Shown here: positions 13,747 through 24,007 of the stretch, in pieces
Layout: each line of letters starts with the position of its first letter
Numbering within the stretch: position 1 is the stretch's first letter
DNA from: Cinnamomum chago
Lineage: Eukaryota > Streptophyta > Magnoliopsida > Laurales > Lauraceae
DNA: 64,000 nt
Direction: 5' to 3'
Assembly (NCBI GenBank): GCA_038049695.1
Contig: CP142451.1
Location: forward strand, 67,771,501 to 67,835,500
Notes under the pieces: model-generated
Seen by the model: the letters and a program-made list of their open reading frames with translations, nothing else
What the model was told of the DNA's origin: nothing
Databases searched by the model: none
Position numbers and translations under genes: made by a program

Positions 13747-13759
13747 TCCTCCACCCCTT
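13747..13759 (-). other. T1 polypurine tract
   Basis: On the minus strand aaggggtggagga directly abuts the start of the 3' LTR. This is the usual primer for second-strand synthesis in LTR elements. Confidence 0.85.
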
Positions 13760-13783
13760 AGGATATTTGGTCCACCAAATAAA

Positions 13784-15664
13784 TCAAACAATTACCTCTG
13801 GTAAAAGCTGTGGATACTTCCTCTGCACTTGCTCTCTCAATTCCCAGGTGCCTTCCTCTGGCTCGTGATTTTCCCAAAGTACCTTGACCCAATGAATAGT
13901 CCGGTTTCTCAGTTCTTGCTCCTTGGTGTCAATGATCTTGATCGGTCTTTCCACATACGAGGTATCTTCCCGAATCTCTAAAGGCTCATGCTGTAGAATG
14001 TGTGCAGGACTAGAGACATACTTCTTGAGCATAGAAACATGGAAAACATTGTGTACCCCGGAGAGTTCCGGCGGTAACGCAAGTCTATAAGCAACATCTC
14101 CAATCTTGCTCAAAATCTCATACGGACCAATAAACCTTCTAGACAATTTGCCCTTCTGTCCAAACCTCAAAGTCCCCCTAGCTGGTGAGAGTTTCAAAAA
14201 CACCTTGTCACCTACTTGAAACTGCAATTTTCTTTGGCGAGTATCTGCATAACTCTTCTGCCTACTTCGGGCGATCTGCAGCCTTTCCTGAATCAACTTG
14301 ACCTTGTCACTTGTCTCTCCAACTATCGTCGGTCCATGAAAACTACGTTCACCAACTTCTTCCCAGCAAATCGGAGTTCTGCATCTTCTACCATAAAGTG
14401 CCTCGAAAGGTGCCATACCAATACTAGAGTGGTAACTATTGTTATAAGCAAATTCACAAAGAGGTAAGCACTCATCCCACTGAATCTTGAAATCCAATAC
14501 ACAAGCACGCAACATGTCTTCGAGAGTCTGTATCGTACTTTCTGACTGATTATCTGTCTGAGGATGATAAGCTGTGCTGAACTGAAGTTTGGTACCCATC
14601 GACTCATGAAGCGTCTTCCAAAACTTTGAAACAAACATACTGTCTCTGTCTAAAGTAATGGAGACGGGCTGGCCATGCTTACTAACAATCTCATCAACAA
14701 ATAACTCTGTAAGTGGTGCCATATGCATCATATTCCCTGTCTTCATCGGAATGAAGTGAGCATACTTTGTCAGACGATCCACAATAATCCAAATTGCATT
14801 ATTTCCTTTCTTGGTATTAGGCAAACCGGAAACGAAATCCATGGTAATGTGCTCCCATTTCCACTCCGGAATCTCCAAAGGCTGTAACAAACCTGGAGGC
14901 TTCTGATGCTCTGCCTTAATCAACTGACAAGTTAGACAACGAGACACAAAAGCTGCTATCTCTCTCTTCATGTTGTTCCACCAAAATCTATTCTTCAAAT
15001 TGTGGTACATCTTCGTGCTAGCCGGATGCATAGAATATCTCGTGCTGTGAGCTTCATTCATTATTTCGCTCTTCAAATCATCTACATTTGGCACACACAA
15101 CAGGTCACGAAAATACAATATCCCATTCACCGTCTTGAAATCGGGACGTTCTGCAATAACCTCTACTATCTTAGCCAAGTCTGGGTCTTGCAACTGATTT
15201 TCCTTGATCTTTTGGATGAAGGTAGGTTCTGATACTGTCATGTTTGCTAACATCGTACCCAATCTCAGGGTTTGCACTTCTACACCCAACTCTTCAAACT
15301 GCTGTAAGACACCCATTCCTCTCAAATTGGCCATGACTACTGATTTCCTGCTCAATGCATCAGCTACAACATTCACTTTGCCTGGATGATACTTGATTGG
15401 AAAGTCATAATCTTTGATATACTCCATCCACCTCCTCTGCCTCATGTTCAAATCCTTCTGCGAGAACAAATACTGTGAACTTCTGTGATCTGAGTGGACC
15501 TCAAATTTCTCTCCATAGAGATAGTGTCTCCACATCTTCAATGCGAAAACAACTGCTTCCAACTCCAAGTCTTGAGTCACATTATTCTTCTCATGGTCCT
15601 TCAACTGTCTCGAGCCATAAGCAATCACCTTGCCATCTTGCATCAATAGACAACCTAGTCCCAC
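13784..15664 (-). CDS. T1 pol, downstream part: RNase H, integrase, chromodomain (fossil)
   Basis: A 626-codon block. The first 70 residues or so are the C-terminal RNase H part (AYGSRQLKDHE, EVHSDHRS). Around residues 200-260 is the integrase zinc-binding region with paired H and C residues (RCLTCQLIKAEH). The catalytic core follows (ITMDFVSGLP, TLDRDSMFVSKFW, and the AYHPQTD region), then the LYGRRCRTP motif. The last 70 residues form a chromodomain-like tail (IIDTKEQELRNRTIHWVKVL, EEGTWELR). The chromodomain is known to steer chromovirus integrase toward particular chromatin. Reading frames antisense to this block are shadows. Confidence 0.93.
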   Translation of the reverse strand: MGLGCLLMQDGKVIAYGSRQLKDHEKNNVTQDLELEAVVFALKMWRHYLYGEKFEVHSDHRSSQYLFSQKDLNMRQRRWMEYIKDYDFPIKYHPGKVNVVADALSRKSVVMANLRGMGVLQQFEELGVEVQTLRLGTMLANMTVSEPTFIQKIKENQLQDPDLAKIVEVIAERPDFKTVNGILYFRDLLCVPNVDDLKSEIMNEAHSTRYSMHPASTKMYHNLKNRFWWNNMKREIAAFVSRCLTCQLIKAEHQKPPGLLQPLEIPEWKWEHITMDFVSGLPNTKKGNNAIWIIVDRLTKYAHFIPMKTGNMMHMAPLTELFVDEIVSKHGQPVSITLDRDSMFVSKFWKTLHESMGTKLQFSTAYHPQTDNQSESTIQTLEDMLRACVLDFKIQWDECLPLCEFAYNNSYHSSIGMAPFEALYGRRCRTPICWEEVGERSFHGPTIVGETSDKVKLIQERLQIARSRQKSYADTRQRKLQFQVGDKVFLKLSPARGTLRFGQKGKLSRRFIGPYEILSKIGDVAYRLALPPELSGVHNVFHVSMLKKYVSSPAHILQHEPLEIREDTSYVERPIKIIDTKEQELRNRTIHWVKVLWENHEPEEGTWELREQVQRKYPQLLPEVIV

Positions 15665-15769
15665 ATTCGAAGCATCTGTGTAAACAATAAACCCGCCGTT
15701 GCCCTAAGGTAATGTAAGGATTGGGGCGGTGGTTAACCTTCCTTTCAACTCTTGAAAACTCGTTTCACA

Positions 15770-16693
15770 CTAATCGGTCCAAACAAATGGGACATTCTTC
15801 CTAGTCAATTTTGTCAACGGGGCTGCAATAGACGAAAAACCTTGGACAAATCTTCTGTAGTAACTTGCTAACCCCAAAAAGCTTCTAATTTCTGTCACAC
15901 TGCTTGGCCTCACCAAACTAACAACTGCCTCTATCTTAGCTGGATCAACTGCTAAACCTTCTCTGGATATGATGTGACCTAGAAAAGCAACTTGTTCTAA
16001 CCAGAATTCGCACTTACTGAGTTTCGCATATAACTGGTTGTCCCTCAAGAGCTGCAACGCTGTCCTCAAATGTTCTTCATGCTCCTTCTCACTCTTAGAA
16101 TACACAAGGACATCATCAATAAACACTACTGTGGAGTGATCCAAATAAGGTGCAAAGACCTTGTTCATCAGAGCCATAAAGATTGCGGGTGTGTTTGTCA
16201 AACCAAAGGGCATCACTAAGAACTCATAGTGCTCATATATTGTTCTAAAAACTGTCTTCTGAACCTCTGAGTCTCTAACTCTCAACTGATGGTACCCTGA
16301 CCTCAAGTCTATCTTGGAAAAATAGGCTGCTCCTTGCAATTGGTCAAACAATTCGTCTATCCTTGGCAATGGATATTTGTTCTTCACGGTCACATGGTTC
16401 AACTTTCGGTAGTCTATGCACATTCTCAAACTTCCATCCTTCTTTTTCACAAACAACACCGGTGCTCCCCACGGTGAAACACTTGGCCTAATAAAGCCTT
16501 TGCTTAACAAATCTTGCAATTGGAGCTTTAGCTCACCCATTTCTGCTGGAGCCATCCTGTATGGTGCAATCGAGATCGGAGCTGTCCCTGGAAGGAGCTC
16601 AATTGTGAACTCAACTTCTCTAATTGGTGGTAAACCTGGGATTTCTTCTGGAAAAACATCCAGAAATTCACACACAATGGGGATATCCTCCAC
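15770..16693 (-). CDS. T1 pol, reverse transcriptase part (fossil)
   Basis: A 307-codon block typical of Ty3/gypsy reverse transcriptase. Visible motifs in order are [59 protein letters not shown], the catalytic FIDDVLVYS, and the connection region ending near [12 protein letters not shown]. It lies between the protease and RNase H parts as expected for Ty3/gypsy order. Confidence 0.93.
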   Translation of the reverse strand: MEDIPIVCEFLDVFPEEIPGLPPIREVEFTIELLPGTAPISIAPYRMAPAEMGELKLQLQDLLSKGFIRPSVSPWGAPVLFVKKKDGSLRMCIDYRKLNHVTVKNKYPLPRIDELFDQLQGAAYFSKIDLRSGYHQLRVRDSEVQKTVFRTIYEHYEFLVMPFGLTNTPAIFMALMNKVFAPYLDHSTVVFIDDVLVYSKSEKEHEEHLRTALQLLRDNQLYAKLSKCEFWLEQVAFLGHIISREGLAVDPAKIEAVVSLVRPSSVTEIRSFLGLASYYRRFVQGFSSIAAPLTKLTRKNVPFVWTD

Positions 16694-16702
16694 CCCTTGG
16701 GA

Positions 16703-17362
16703 CTATTTATCCTCCGTGATAAACGCAATAAATGCCTGGCACCCACTCTGAACTAATCTGCTTGCCTTCAAAACTGAAATAAACCCTGCCTGAGATTTTC
16801 TCCTGTTCCCCTGAAATATCAATTCTGCCTGTGGTCCTTGGAATCTGAATGTGATGGTCTTACTAAAACAATCCATGGTGGCATGATATGCTTCTAACCA
16901 ATTCATGCCTAATATGACATCAAAATCATGCATGTCCAAAACTATGAGGTTGGCCGGTAATTTAACATCTCCTAATAAAACTGTACAACTAGGGTAATGG
17001 GTTCTACACACAACTTGTTTCCCTATTGGAGTGGTCACTACTAAGATGTAATCCAACTCACTACATGGTGCATCAATCAACTTAGCAAAACTAGGGGATG
17101 CAAAGGAATGTGTGGATCCAGGATCAAATAAAATCTGGGCTTCTAGCCCACAGACAAGAAGTTTACCTTCTACCACGTCTCTTGCAGCTTCAGCATCTGC
17201 ATGGTTGAGATAATACAAACGTCCATGCATCTGTAGTCTGTTTGGTACTTGGTTCTGCCTTCCTTGGCCATGCCTATTCTGCAGTGGAGCACGAGCATTC
17301 TGATTCTGTGCTGGTTGCCTAGCATGTTGTTGCTGCTGAGGTGGTCTAATCTGATTCTGCAC
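16703..17362 (-). CDS. T1 protease part (fossil)
   Basis: A 219-codon block. A Gln/Asn-rich linker comes first, then a retropepsin-like domain with the DPGSTHSF active-site region, the flap area, and MHDFDVILGMNWL, a hallmark of plant gypsy proteases. It sits between gag and reverse transcriptase. Confidence 0.88.
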   Translation of the reverse strand: MQNQIRPPQQQQHARQPAQNQNARAPLQNRHGQGRQNQVPNRLQMHGRLYYLNHADAEAARDVVEGKLLVCGLEAQILFDPGSTHSFASPSFAKLIDAPCSELDYILVVTTPIGKQVVCRTHYPSCTVLLGDVKLPANLIVLDMHDFDVILGMNWLEAYHATMDCFSKTITFRFQGPQAELIFQGNRRKSQAGFISVLKASRLVQSGCQAFIAFITEDK

Positions 17363-17386
17363 TGGTGCTTGGTTCTGAGGAGCGAC

Positions 17387-18475
17387 TTATCTCTGCTGCT
17401 GGTTTTTGTTCCCTTGATTCTGAAGTAGTGGGCAATCCTTGATTGCATGGTTCATGGCCCCACACTTGAAACAGACACCCATAGCCTTACGACATTCGTG
17501 TGTTTCATGATTCTTGCCACAATGTCCACACCCTTGCCTCACTTGGCCTTGTTCTTGCCTTGGCTTCTTGCTCTGCTGTTGCCTCTGATTCTGCTGCTGA
17601 TAGTGTTGCTTCCTGTCCTGAACAATCATGTTGTTAATATCTTCAAATGTATAAGCCCGCTTGACTGCCTCATCATATGTAGCTGGAGGAACTACTCCTA
17701 TGACATCTCTCATGATGATCGGGTTCAATCCTTCCAAAAACTTTGTTATCTTCTTCCTCTCGGTGTCAATCAACTCGGTAGCATATCTAGCCAATCTTTC
17801 AAACTTGGTGACGTAGTCTAGCACCGTCATGTTACCTTGCTTAAGCTGCTGAAACTCAATAGCCTTCTGCCTCTTGACATGAGAGGGAATATATTTATCT
17901 TGAAACTGTATCTTGAATGCTGCCAATGCCTCCTCGTCAGCCATCACTGCATAGGGATCATTGACTGTTTGCCACCACCGGTCTGCAAGCCCGTAGAATA
18001 GTGAAGCTATGAGGTTGACCTTCTGTATTCCCATGCACATGAAGACATCGAAGATCTTCTCAGTATTGACTAGCCAGTCATCTGCCACCAACGGGTCTTC
18101 ATTGTCCGAAAATTCCTTCGGTGCCCTCTTCCTAAATTTCTCAAACAGTGCATTAGGGTCAGGATCCCTATTTTGAATAACAATCTGCGGACCCACGGGT
18201 GGTGCTGCATTCCTGTTCTGAAGTACTTCCAACAACTGCCTTTGAACTTGTGCCATTTCATCATCCTTCTTAGCCAACTGTTCTTGAAATCTGGCTTGGT
18301 TCTCATTAGCTTGCCTTTGCTGTGCTATCATGGCTTCCATAAGTTCCTGAAACTGTGTGGCTGTTGGTGTCTCAGATACATCTGACTCATTCTGATTACT
18401 GCCTGAAGCATAATGATTTGGAGCTTTTCTTAGAGGCATATTGCTGTAAAACAAAGAGTTAGAACACAATAACAT
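17387..18475 (-). CDS. T1 gag (fossil)
   Basis: A 362-codon block starting close to the primer site. Residues about 35-85 are a Gln-rich coiled-coil-like segment. The retrotransposon gag domain is at about 110-225 (FRKRAPKEF, ADDWLVNTEKIF, FQDKYIPSHVKRQKAIEFQQ). Two zinc-knuckle motifs follow, CGHCGKNHETHEC and CFKCGAMNHAIKDC (the CX2CX4HX4C type). This is the capsid-nucleocapsid layout of Tekay elements. Confidence 0.92.
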   Translation of the reverse strand: MLLCSNSLFYSNMPLRKAPNHYASGSNQNESDVSETPTATQFQELMEAMIAQQRQANENQARFQEQLAKKDDEMAQVQRQLLEVLQNRNAAPPVGPQIVIQNRDPDPNALFEKFRKRAPKEFSDNEDPLVADDWLVNTEKIFDVFMCMGIQKVNLIASLFYGLADRWWQTVNDPYAVMADEEALAAFKIQFQDKYIPSHVKRQKAIEFQQLKQGNMTVLDYVTKFERLARYATELIDTERKKITKFLEGLNPIIMRDVIGVVPPATYDEAVKRAYTFEDINNMIVQDRKQHYQQQNQRQQQSKKPRQEQGQVRQGCGHCGKNHETHECRKAMGVCFKCGAMNHAIKDCPLLQNQGNKNQQQR

Positions 18476-18583
18476 AGTACAAGGGTTTCTAAGATCCTAT
18501 ACGAACGAATCTATCGAACTCACGAATCCTCGCCACGTTCCTAAGACTTTTCTAGTTTCTTTTAAGTGCCTGAAACATGTCCC

Positions 18584-18595
18584 GCTCTGATACCA
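18584..18595 (-). other. T1 primer-binding site (initiator Met-tRNA)
   Basis: Minus-strand tggtatcagagc, a few bases inside the 5' LTR end, is complementary to the 3' end of plant initiator Met-tRNA, the usual primer of Tekay and many other plant LTR elements. Confidence 0.9.
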
Positions 18596-18599
18596 GTCT

Positions 18600-21500
18600 T
18601 GTCGCGACCCCGGAATGGATCCCGGACCCGCGACGTGCGATGTGTGTACATTGCATTTTTGAGATATTCTTTCCCACAAGTTCCCGCGGTGAGGATTTCC
18701 AAGAACACGCGGAATATGACTCACACGATCAAGTATGCGGAAGCGTGTAGCAAAACACAACAAGATGAGCACCAATAAAAGGTTTAAGTGCTATAACAAA
18801 TAATAACAAGACATAGTATCAAAGAAAGAAACTAACATGGCATTCCCAACATAGTCAAGTTATAAGGTTAACACGAAAGTAATTTAAGTTTAATTACAAC
18901 CCATAAGAGGCCAACAAAGGCCAATACACTTCTCCAAAGTAATTAAAGGAAACCCCAACAAAAAGATGACGAGACTCAAGAACCTGCCCGACGTCTAGAT
19001 GACATCGTCGGGCTGCCACTCTCTCACAGGGGTTGGCTCACAAGCCTCCTCCTGACGCTCCTCCTCAAAGGTAATGTCTCCTGCACCTGGGCACCAACAA
19101 ACAAGGGTCAAACACAACGGTTTGGCAGGTAATCAATTTAGGTGCAAGCATGAAACAATAAACATTTTAGAAACCTATAATAAATCCTTGATTTGAAATA
19201 CTACAATGACTGAGATGCATTTACAGAAGTATTTAATCAAGTTGAGATACTAAAACAAACTAGCATGAGTACATATAATATCATGAATAGTTACAATCCA
19301 CAAAGAGCCCATCCTTTCTCTATCATTTATATAATGAAAAGAGCAAGCACGCACGACAAGCACGATATACATAATATAAGCACGACACGATTTCCCACAA
19401 AGACGGGAATTTCGGCCGCGGAACCGGACACGCACGATGTGTAATAAATCCACGACCAGTCTGCAGACAGTCCACATGTTTAAGGACCCCCAGACAGTGG
19501 ATCAAACTAAAAGGGCAGTCCAAGCTCAGTGGTGTTACTTAATTCATGAATGCACAAAACACACGAAACACTATCAAAACATGTCTAGATAAAAAAGGGG
19601 GAAATCACTTATCAAAACACGATGAACACGACTAGCAAGGGCATAATTAATATGCATAACACGCTTAGAAAGTGATCCCCTTTTTCTTGAAACACATCTT
19701 CAAAACGAGCTTGTATTTAACTTCAAAACGAGTACACGATGATATCCATTATATCGAAACCAAAGTACGAATACAAAGCCTATCGAGCTCATGCAAGGAC
19801 CTTTGGTTGATCGTTGTGCAGCCGAAGCCCAGATGTTGGAATCAAAACAGAATTGGTGCCCCAGAAGTTCAAGGACATCTCGGGTTTCGAGTGCATAATA
19901 TCAGGCTAAAGGCCACTTAACATGTTCTAGTTTTCATTCTTGCAAAGACTCTTCAAAACAGGCAATTTGTCAATTTCAGTCACCTCGTGGTCAGGTGTCG
20001 GCTAGCCGAACTAGGGTCTGGCGGCTAGCCGCCAGCTGACTGACATGCTGACCGCTGGAAATCCAGGTCCAACACAGCCCTTTGGAAAAGGAATTGAACT
20101 GACTGCGGTTAGCTTACGGTTAGCCGAACCGAGACTTGGCGGTTAGCCGTAAGGTGACCGTAGGGCTGATCGCGGGAAATCCAGTATGAAATATAGCTCT
20201 CGGGAAAAGGAGCTGACAACGCGCGGTTGGCCAGCGGTTAGCCGTCATAGGGTATGGCGGCTAGCCGCTTACTAACCGTCCAGCAGACCGAGACCCACTA
20301 TCGAAATGTCAGCTTCTGGAAAGGAAACCGCCGAGCTCGGTCAGCTCGCAGTTAACCGAAATGAGGATTTCGGCTAGCCGCCAGCCGACCGACGGCTGAC
20401 CGAAACTGCACGGGAAATGCAGTTCAGTTCAGATTTTCACATTTCCTTCTTTCCTTCTTCTTGTTTCTCCTTCCACTTGCACTCCCTGAGCCTACATGCT
20501 CTCCAAGGGACAAAACACACATTTTTCCCAATTTCAAACATTCAATCCAAGGAAAACATGATCATGAAGCTTATGAACATATTTATATACAAAATTTCTA
20601 AAACCACATTGAAGCTTAAAATACACATGCACAATGGTCCTATAGAGATTACTTGCCTTGACCAATGCTAAATACTCCTCTCCAGCACTTCACTCAAGCT
20701 ATTCCAATGCTACAAGGAAACCCAAGAAAATCACACAAACTCACTAAAAAAAATGGAACCAAAGAACCCATTTTAACAAAAGGGTTTGTAAACATGAAAA
20801 ACATGATCTTAAGGAACCAAAATAACTCCATGAAAGATATGAGTGGAAACTCTTACTTAGCAATGGCCACACAAGGAGGAATGAAGAAAATGTCGAGCTT
20901 GTTCCACAAGAAACTCCAAGAAACTTGTATTGATAGAGAGCTTGCAAGGAGAGGAAGAAGATGATGGTCTTGGAATTCTATTTGGAAATCTCTAGCTAAA
21001 TCATGCAAGGTGAGGAAGATGGAAAGGAAAGAGGGGTTTTTCAACCCTAGGTTAAGAAAGTTGCAGAGATTTGGTAAACTGAATGAAAAAGATGAGGTTT
21101 AGGCTTAAAACCTTAACAAATGGGTCCCAATGAACTTGAACCTTGAAATGACAAAAACATGATCTTATGGACCTCGAATGATTTCGACAAAGAAGAATAA
21201 AACGATCGTTGAAATATCTAGTTTCCAAAAAGTATATTTTTGACATGGTTTTGAGATCTAAAAAATTGTGTCCAGATTTGTGCATAAAAGACAATTTTAC
21301 CCTATTTGGGCCAAAACTTGGGTTTTTGGGTTTTAAACTTGAATGAGCTAAAAACGAAAGTTGTAACTCATAGAAAAATCATTCGAAAGAAATCATAATC
21401 ACAATCACACGGAAACTAACACGATCTTCCTAAGCTTACACGTACACTCAGGCCTTTCCGAGTGTGTCTAACTAATACTAAACGTTCTCAAAATTCCCAA

Positions 21501-21614
21501 AGCTATGTCCAAGACTAAACTAATTACTTCTAACCTAGCAACAACTAAACCCACTTAGGACTAAACACGTACTAATCGTACACTGATCGAGTTGGTCTGG
21601 GTCGGGGTCTAACA
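18600..21614 (-). repeat. T1 right LTR (5' LTR)
   Basis: A 3015-base LTR with TG/CA ends. It is near-identical to the left LTR apart from the S2 insertion there. It contains the word array at 19975-20405. Confidence 0.94.
19975..20405 (-). repeat. Array of GCTAGC-centred palindromic words in T1 right LTR
   Basis: Same layout as 8970-9405: repeated ggcggctagccgcc, gcggttagccg and ttcggctagccgcc words with gaccg spacers. Single-base differences between the two copies fall in both words and spacers. Confidence 0.85.
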
Positions 21615-21725
21615 GTGAGGAGAAACAGTGGATCTCATAAATACATATACATGTACTAGGCACTGATCTCAGTCACTCGAGGTGAGGAGAAACAGTGGAT
21701 CTCATAAATACATACACTATACATG
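21615..21725 (-). repeat. T1 right target duplication (gtgag) and a local direct duplication in S1
   Basis: gtgag at 21615-21619 matches 7587-7591. Directly after it, S1 repeats a unit of about 68 bases: the text ctaggcactgatctcagtca and gtgaggagaaacagtgg occurs once across the T1 insertion point and again at 21656-21700. The N1 LTRs have this unit once, so the duplication is private to S1. T1 landed in the first copy. Confidence 0.7.
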
Positions 21726-22394
21726 ACCACGGTAGCGAGCCGGGCATCGGGAACCACAGTAGCAATCTGCGGCATCGTGATAAGACCTCGATAATAACCG
21801 GGTAGCGGGATCCAAACTGCAGCTGGCGGGACAAGAGGGGGATCTCCAAGTCGGTGGATCAGACTAACAGTGTTATCCAAGCTTAGTGGTGCCGACTAAT
21901 AGGTCAAATAACAAATCGAGACATATGCAAATAAATCAAGTACAAATAAATAAACGGGCAGGACGGGGGTGCTCAAGGGCACACTGTCATTTCATGTCGA
22001 GCAATACATTTCGGGACAAGTAACTGTTACCGGTGTAACTTCGATGCTTTCGGGAAAACAAGTCATGTAATATAAATCTCGGGAACAGTGAAATACAATA
22101 AACAATTAAGATTTCGGGAAAGTGTCGGGTTCCAAATTTATTTGAAGTGAATAGGGATCCCGTATGTCAATCTAATAACAATTTGGTACTCTTTGAGTTT
22201 GGGGACATTCCGGGCTCCTTATACACTTTGAATTTTCAAAACTTCAAATGACATCTTCGTGATGTGGTTTCTTTCTCCAATGGCCTCATACATTTCTTAG
22301 TAAATCTCCCTGACATAGAGGGGTTCTCAATGAATAGTCCCAAAATGTTTAAATAGTTCATCATTGTCCCAACATAGCCTTTGACTGACAAAGC

Positions 22395-22640
22395 TCATTG
22401 CTCGAGCGAACCGAAGAGTTCGCTCGAGCGAGGAGCTCTCTGGAATGGTTGTCTGGGTGGGTTCGCTCGAGCGCAGTTGAGGTCGCTCGAGCAAACTCAT
22501 TGGGTCGAGTGAAGTTTTAAATGCGTTCGAACGAACAACTCTCTGGAACAGGTTCTGGGATGTCCGCTCGAGCGGCCAAGCTATTGGAATGCTCCGAACC
22601 CTTTTCTAGACAGGTCGCTCGAGCGAACTGTCCAGAAACT
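22395..22640 (-). repeat. Array of CTCGAG-centred palindromic words in S1
   Basis: Repeated ttcgctcgagcgaac-type words (perfect core cgctcgagcg) with variants gcgttcgaacgaac and tccgctcgagcgg. There are about eight copies in 245 bases. Confidence 0.85.
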
Positions 22641-23480
22641 GAATTCGGACCAGTTCAGCTCCTCTATAACTCTTCCTTCTACAACCCCTTTTTAGCCACT
22701 TTTCTACATCAAATGAGGAGTATAAAACTCCATTCAAACAACCTCAAATCTCCAACAACATCCATCCCATTCTCCTCCATCAACAACACATTCAATACAA
22801 GGAAAGGAAGAAGGAAACCATTTCACATAAGATATATTTGAGACAAAACAAGGGGGATTAAATGCTATAAACCAACACTTCTCTATGACCATAAATGCAC
22901 TAACAAGGCTCTTCATGAGCATTTATTTCAAAGCAAGACAATAAATAGGCATGAGTGAAATTTAATAAAACCAACCACATTTCTCATAAAAACATTGAAA
23001 GCTCTTAAAAGATCATATCATCCACTTGCCTTGGGTTCCAATTAGCTAATCAAGCTCTCCAAACATTCTCAAGCAACCCTACAAGCATAGCCAAAAACCC
23101 CCAAACAAACAAACCCATTTAGAACCCTAAAATGGCAATTCAAGAAAGACAAGGAATGGGCTCAAACCAAACTAGGAAATAGAACTTAAGGGAAAGCCAT
23201 AGCTCAACAATAGAAAATGGAAAGAAGTCCTTACCTCTAGGGCCATCAATCAACAAGAAGAAGCTTGAAATAGAGGCTGCCCACCTTGGTTTTGCACAAT
23301 AATGGCATCCATGGAAAGCTAGAGAGATGAGGAAGAAGATGGCATGGTTGGGTTTCCAAATGGCAAGGGTTTCCCTCCATGAATGGGGAGGAGAAAACAA
23401 GAAGAAAAGGGAGGGGAGGCTCAGTTGCAGAGCTCCCCCTTTGGGCTGTAACAAATGAGGGAGAAGAGGGGAGAGTTATC

Positions 23481-23493
23481 ATTTTATAATGGG
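23481..23493 (-). promoter_or_regulatory. TATA-like box of solo LTR S1
   Basis: Minus-strand cccattataaaat lies about 515 bases from the LTR start, the same place as the box in the other Tekay-type LTRs of the window. Confidence 0.55.
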
Positions 23494-24002
23494 TGGGTGT
23501 GGGCCCCACCACACTTAAGACTTGCCAAGGGTAAAACATCAATTTCTGGGCCTCGGATCCGATCGACGAAGAAGAGGAAAATGTTTCTCATAAAATCTAG
23601 TTTTCAAAAAGTATAATTTTGGCATGGTTTTGGGATCTCGAAATTTGGGTCCAGATTTAGTGTGAAAAGACTGTTTTGCCCCTAACATTAGGAAAGTAGA
23701 GTTTCGGGGTCTCGAACGGGGACGAAGTCAACACGAAAGTTGTAGAGAATAACAAAATAAGTCAAATGAGGCTAAAACAAGAATTATCGGAAATTCAAAT
23801 AATGTCCAAATCACGCGCAAGGTCACTAAAAGAACCCCCAAAGGGTCCCACTAATCACAAAGGCACTCAAAAAACTCCCCAAAACTAGTGAAAAACCATT
23901 CTAGCTCACAAACTCAACCCAACAAACACTAATCCCACTAAAAGAAACTAATCCACAAATAAAACAACACTAATCCAGGAAATTAGGGGTCGGGTTCTCA
24001 CA

Positions 24003-24007
24003 ATGCT
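24003..24007. repeat. Right target-site duplication of S1 (atgct)
   Basis: Matches 6206-6210 exactly. Confidence 0.9.

Larger units (their letters stand above)
7592..21614 (-). mobile_element. T1: Tekay/Del-type chromodomain Ty3/gypsy element, whole length but coding region broken
   Basis: Both LTRs are present with TG...CA ends (tgttagacc to gggtcgcgaca on the minus strand). A primer site for initiator Met-tRNA, a polypurine tract and a perfect gtgag duplication are also present. Without the S2 insertion it is about 10.9 kb, with 3.0-kb LTRs around a 4.85-kb interior. Domain order on the minus strand is gag, protease, reverse transcriptase, RNase H, integrase, chromodomain, which defines a plant chromovirus; the long LTRs and primer site fit Tekay. 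In one 190-base LTR sample I count 3 differences, so the LTRs differ by roughly 2 percent and the insertion is probably about a million years old. The coding region is interrupted at a few points, so it is a fossil. Confidence 0.95.
6211..24002 (-). mobile_element. S1: solo LTR of a Tekay-type Ty3/gypsy family, split by element T1
   Basis: A minus-strand LTR starts tgtgagaacccgacccc at 24002 and ends gggggcgtgaca at 6211. The same two ends bound the LTRs of element N1 at 28008-32246. The flanks carry a perfect 5-bp duplication (atgct). No interior, primer site or polypurine tract remains, so it is a solo LTR left by recombination between two LTRs. Without the nested T1 it is about 3.76 kb. 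It contains a TATA-like attttataatggg at 23481-23493, a CTCGAG-centred word array at 22395-22640, the conserved ORF-bearing module near 21656-21880 and the 91-bp repeats at 6840-7345. It is the oldest layer of the nest. Confidence 0.9.

Noticed and set aside
17447-17821. 124-codon plus-strand frame
   Set aside because: It is the antisense shadow of the T1 gag block.
23140-23542. Frames of 98-104 codons on the minus strand, with relatives at 28419-28902 and 34271-34682
   Set aside because: They lie in the LTR leader just beyond the TATA-like box and vary in frame between copies. The similarity is LTR DNA similarity.
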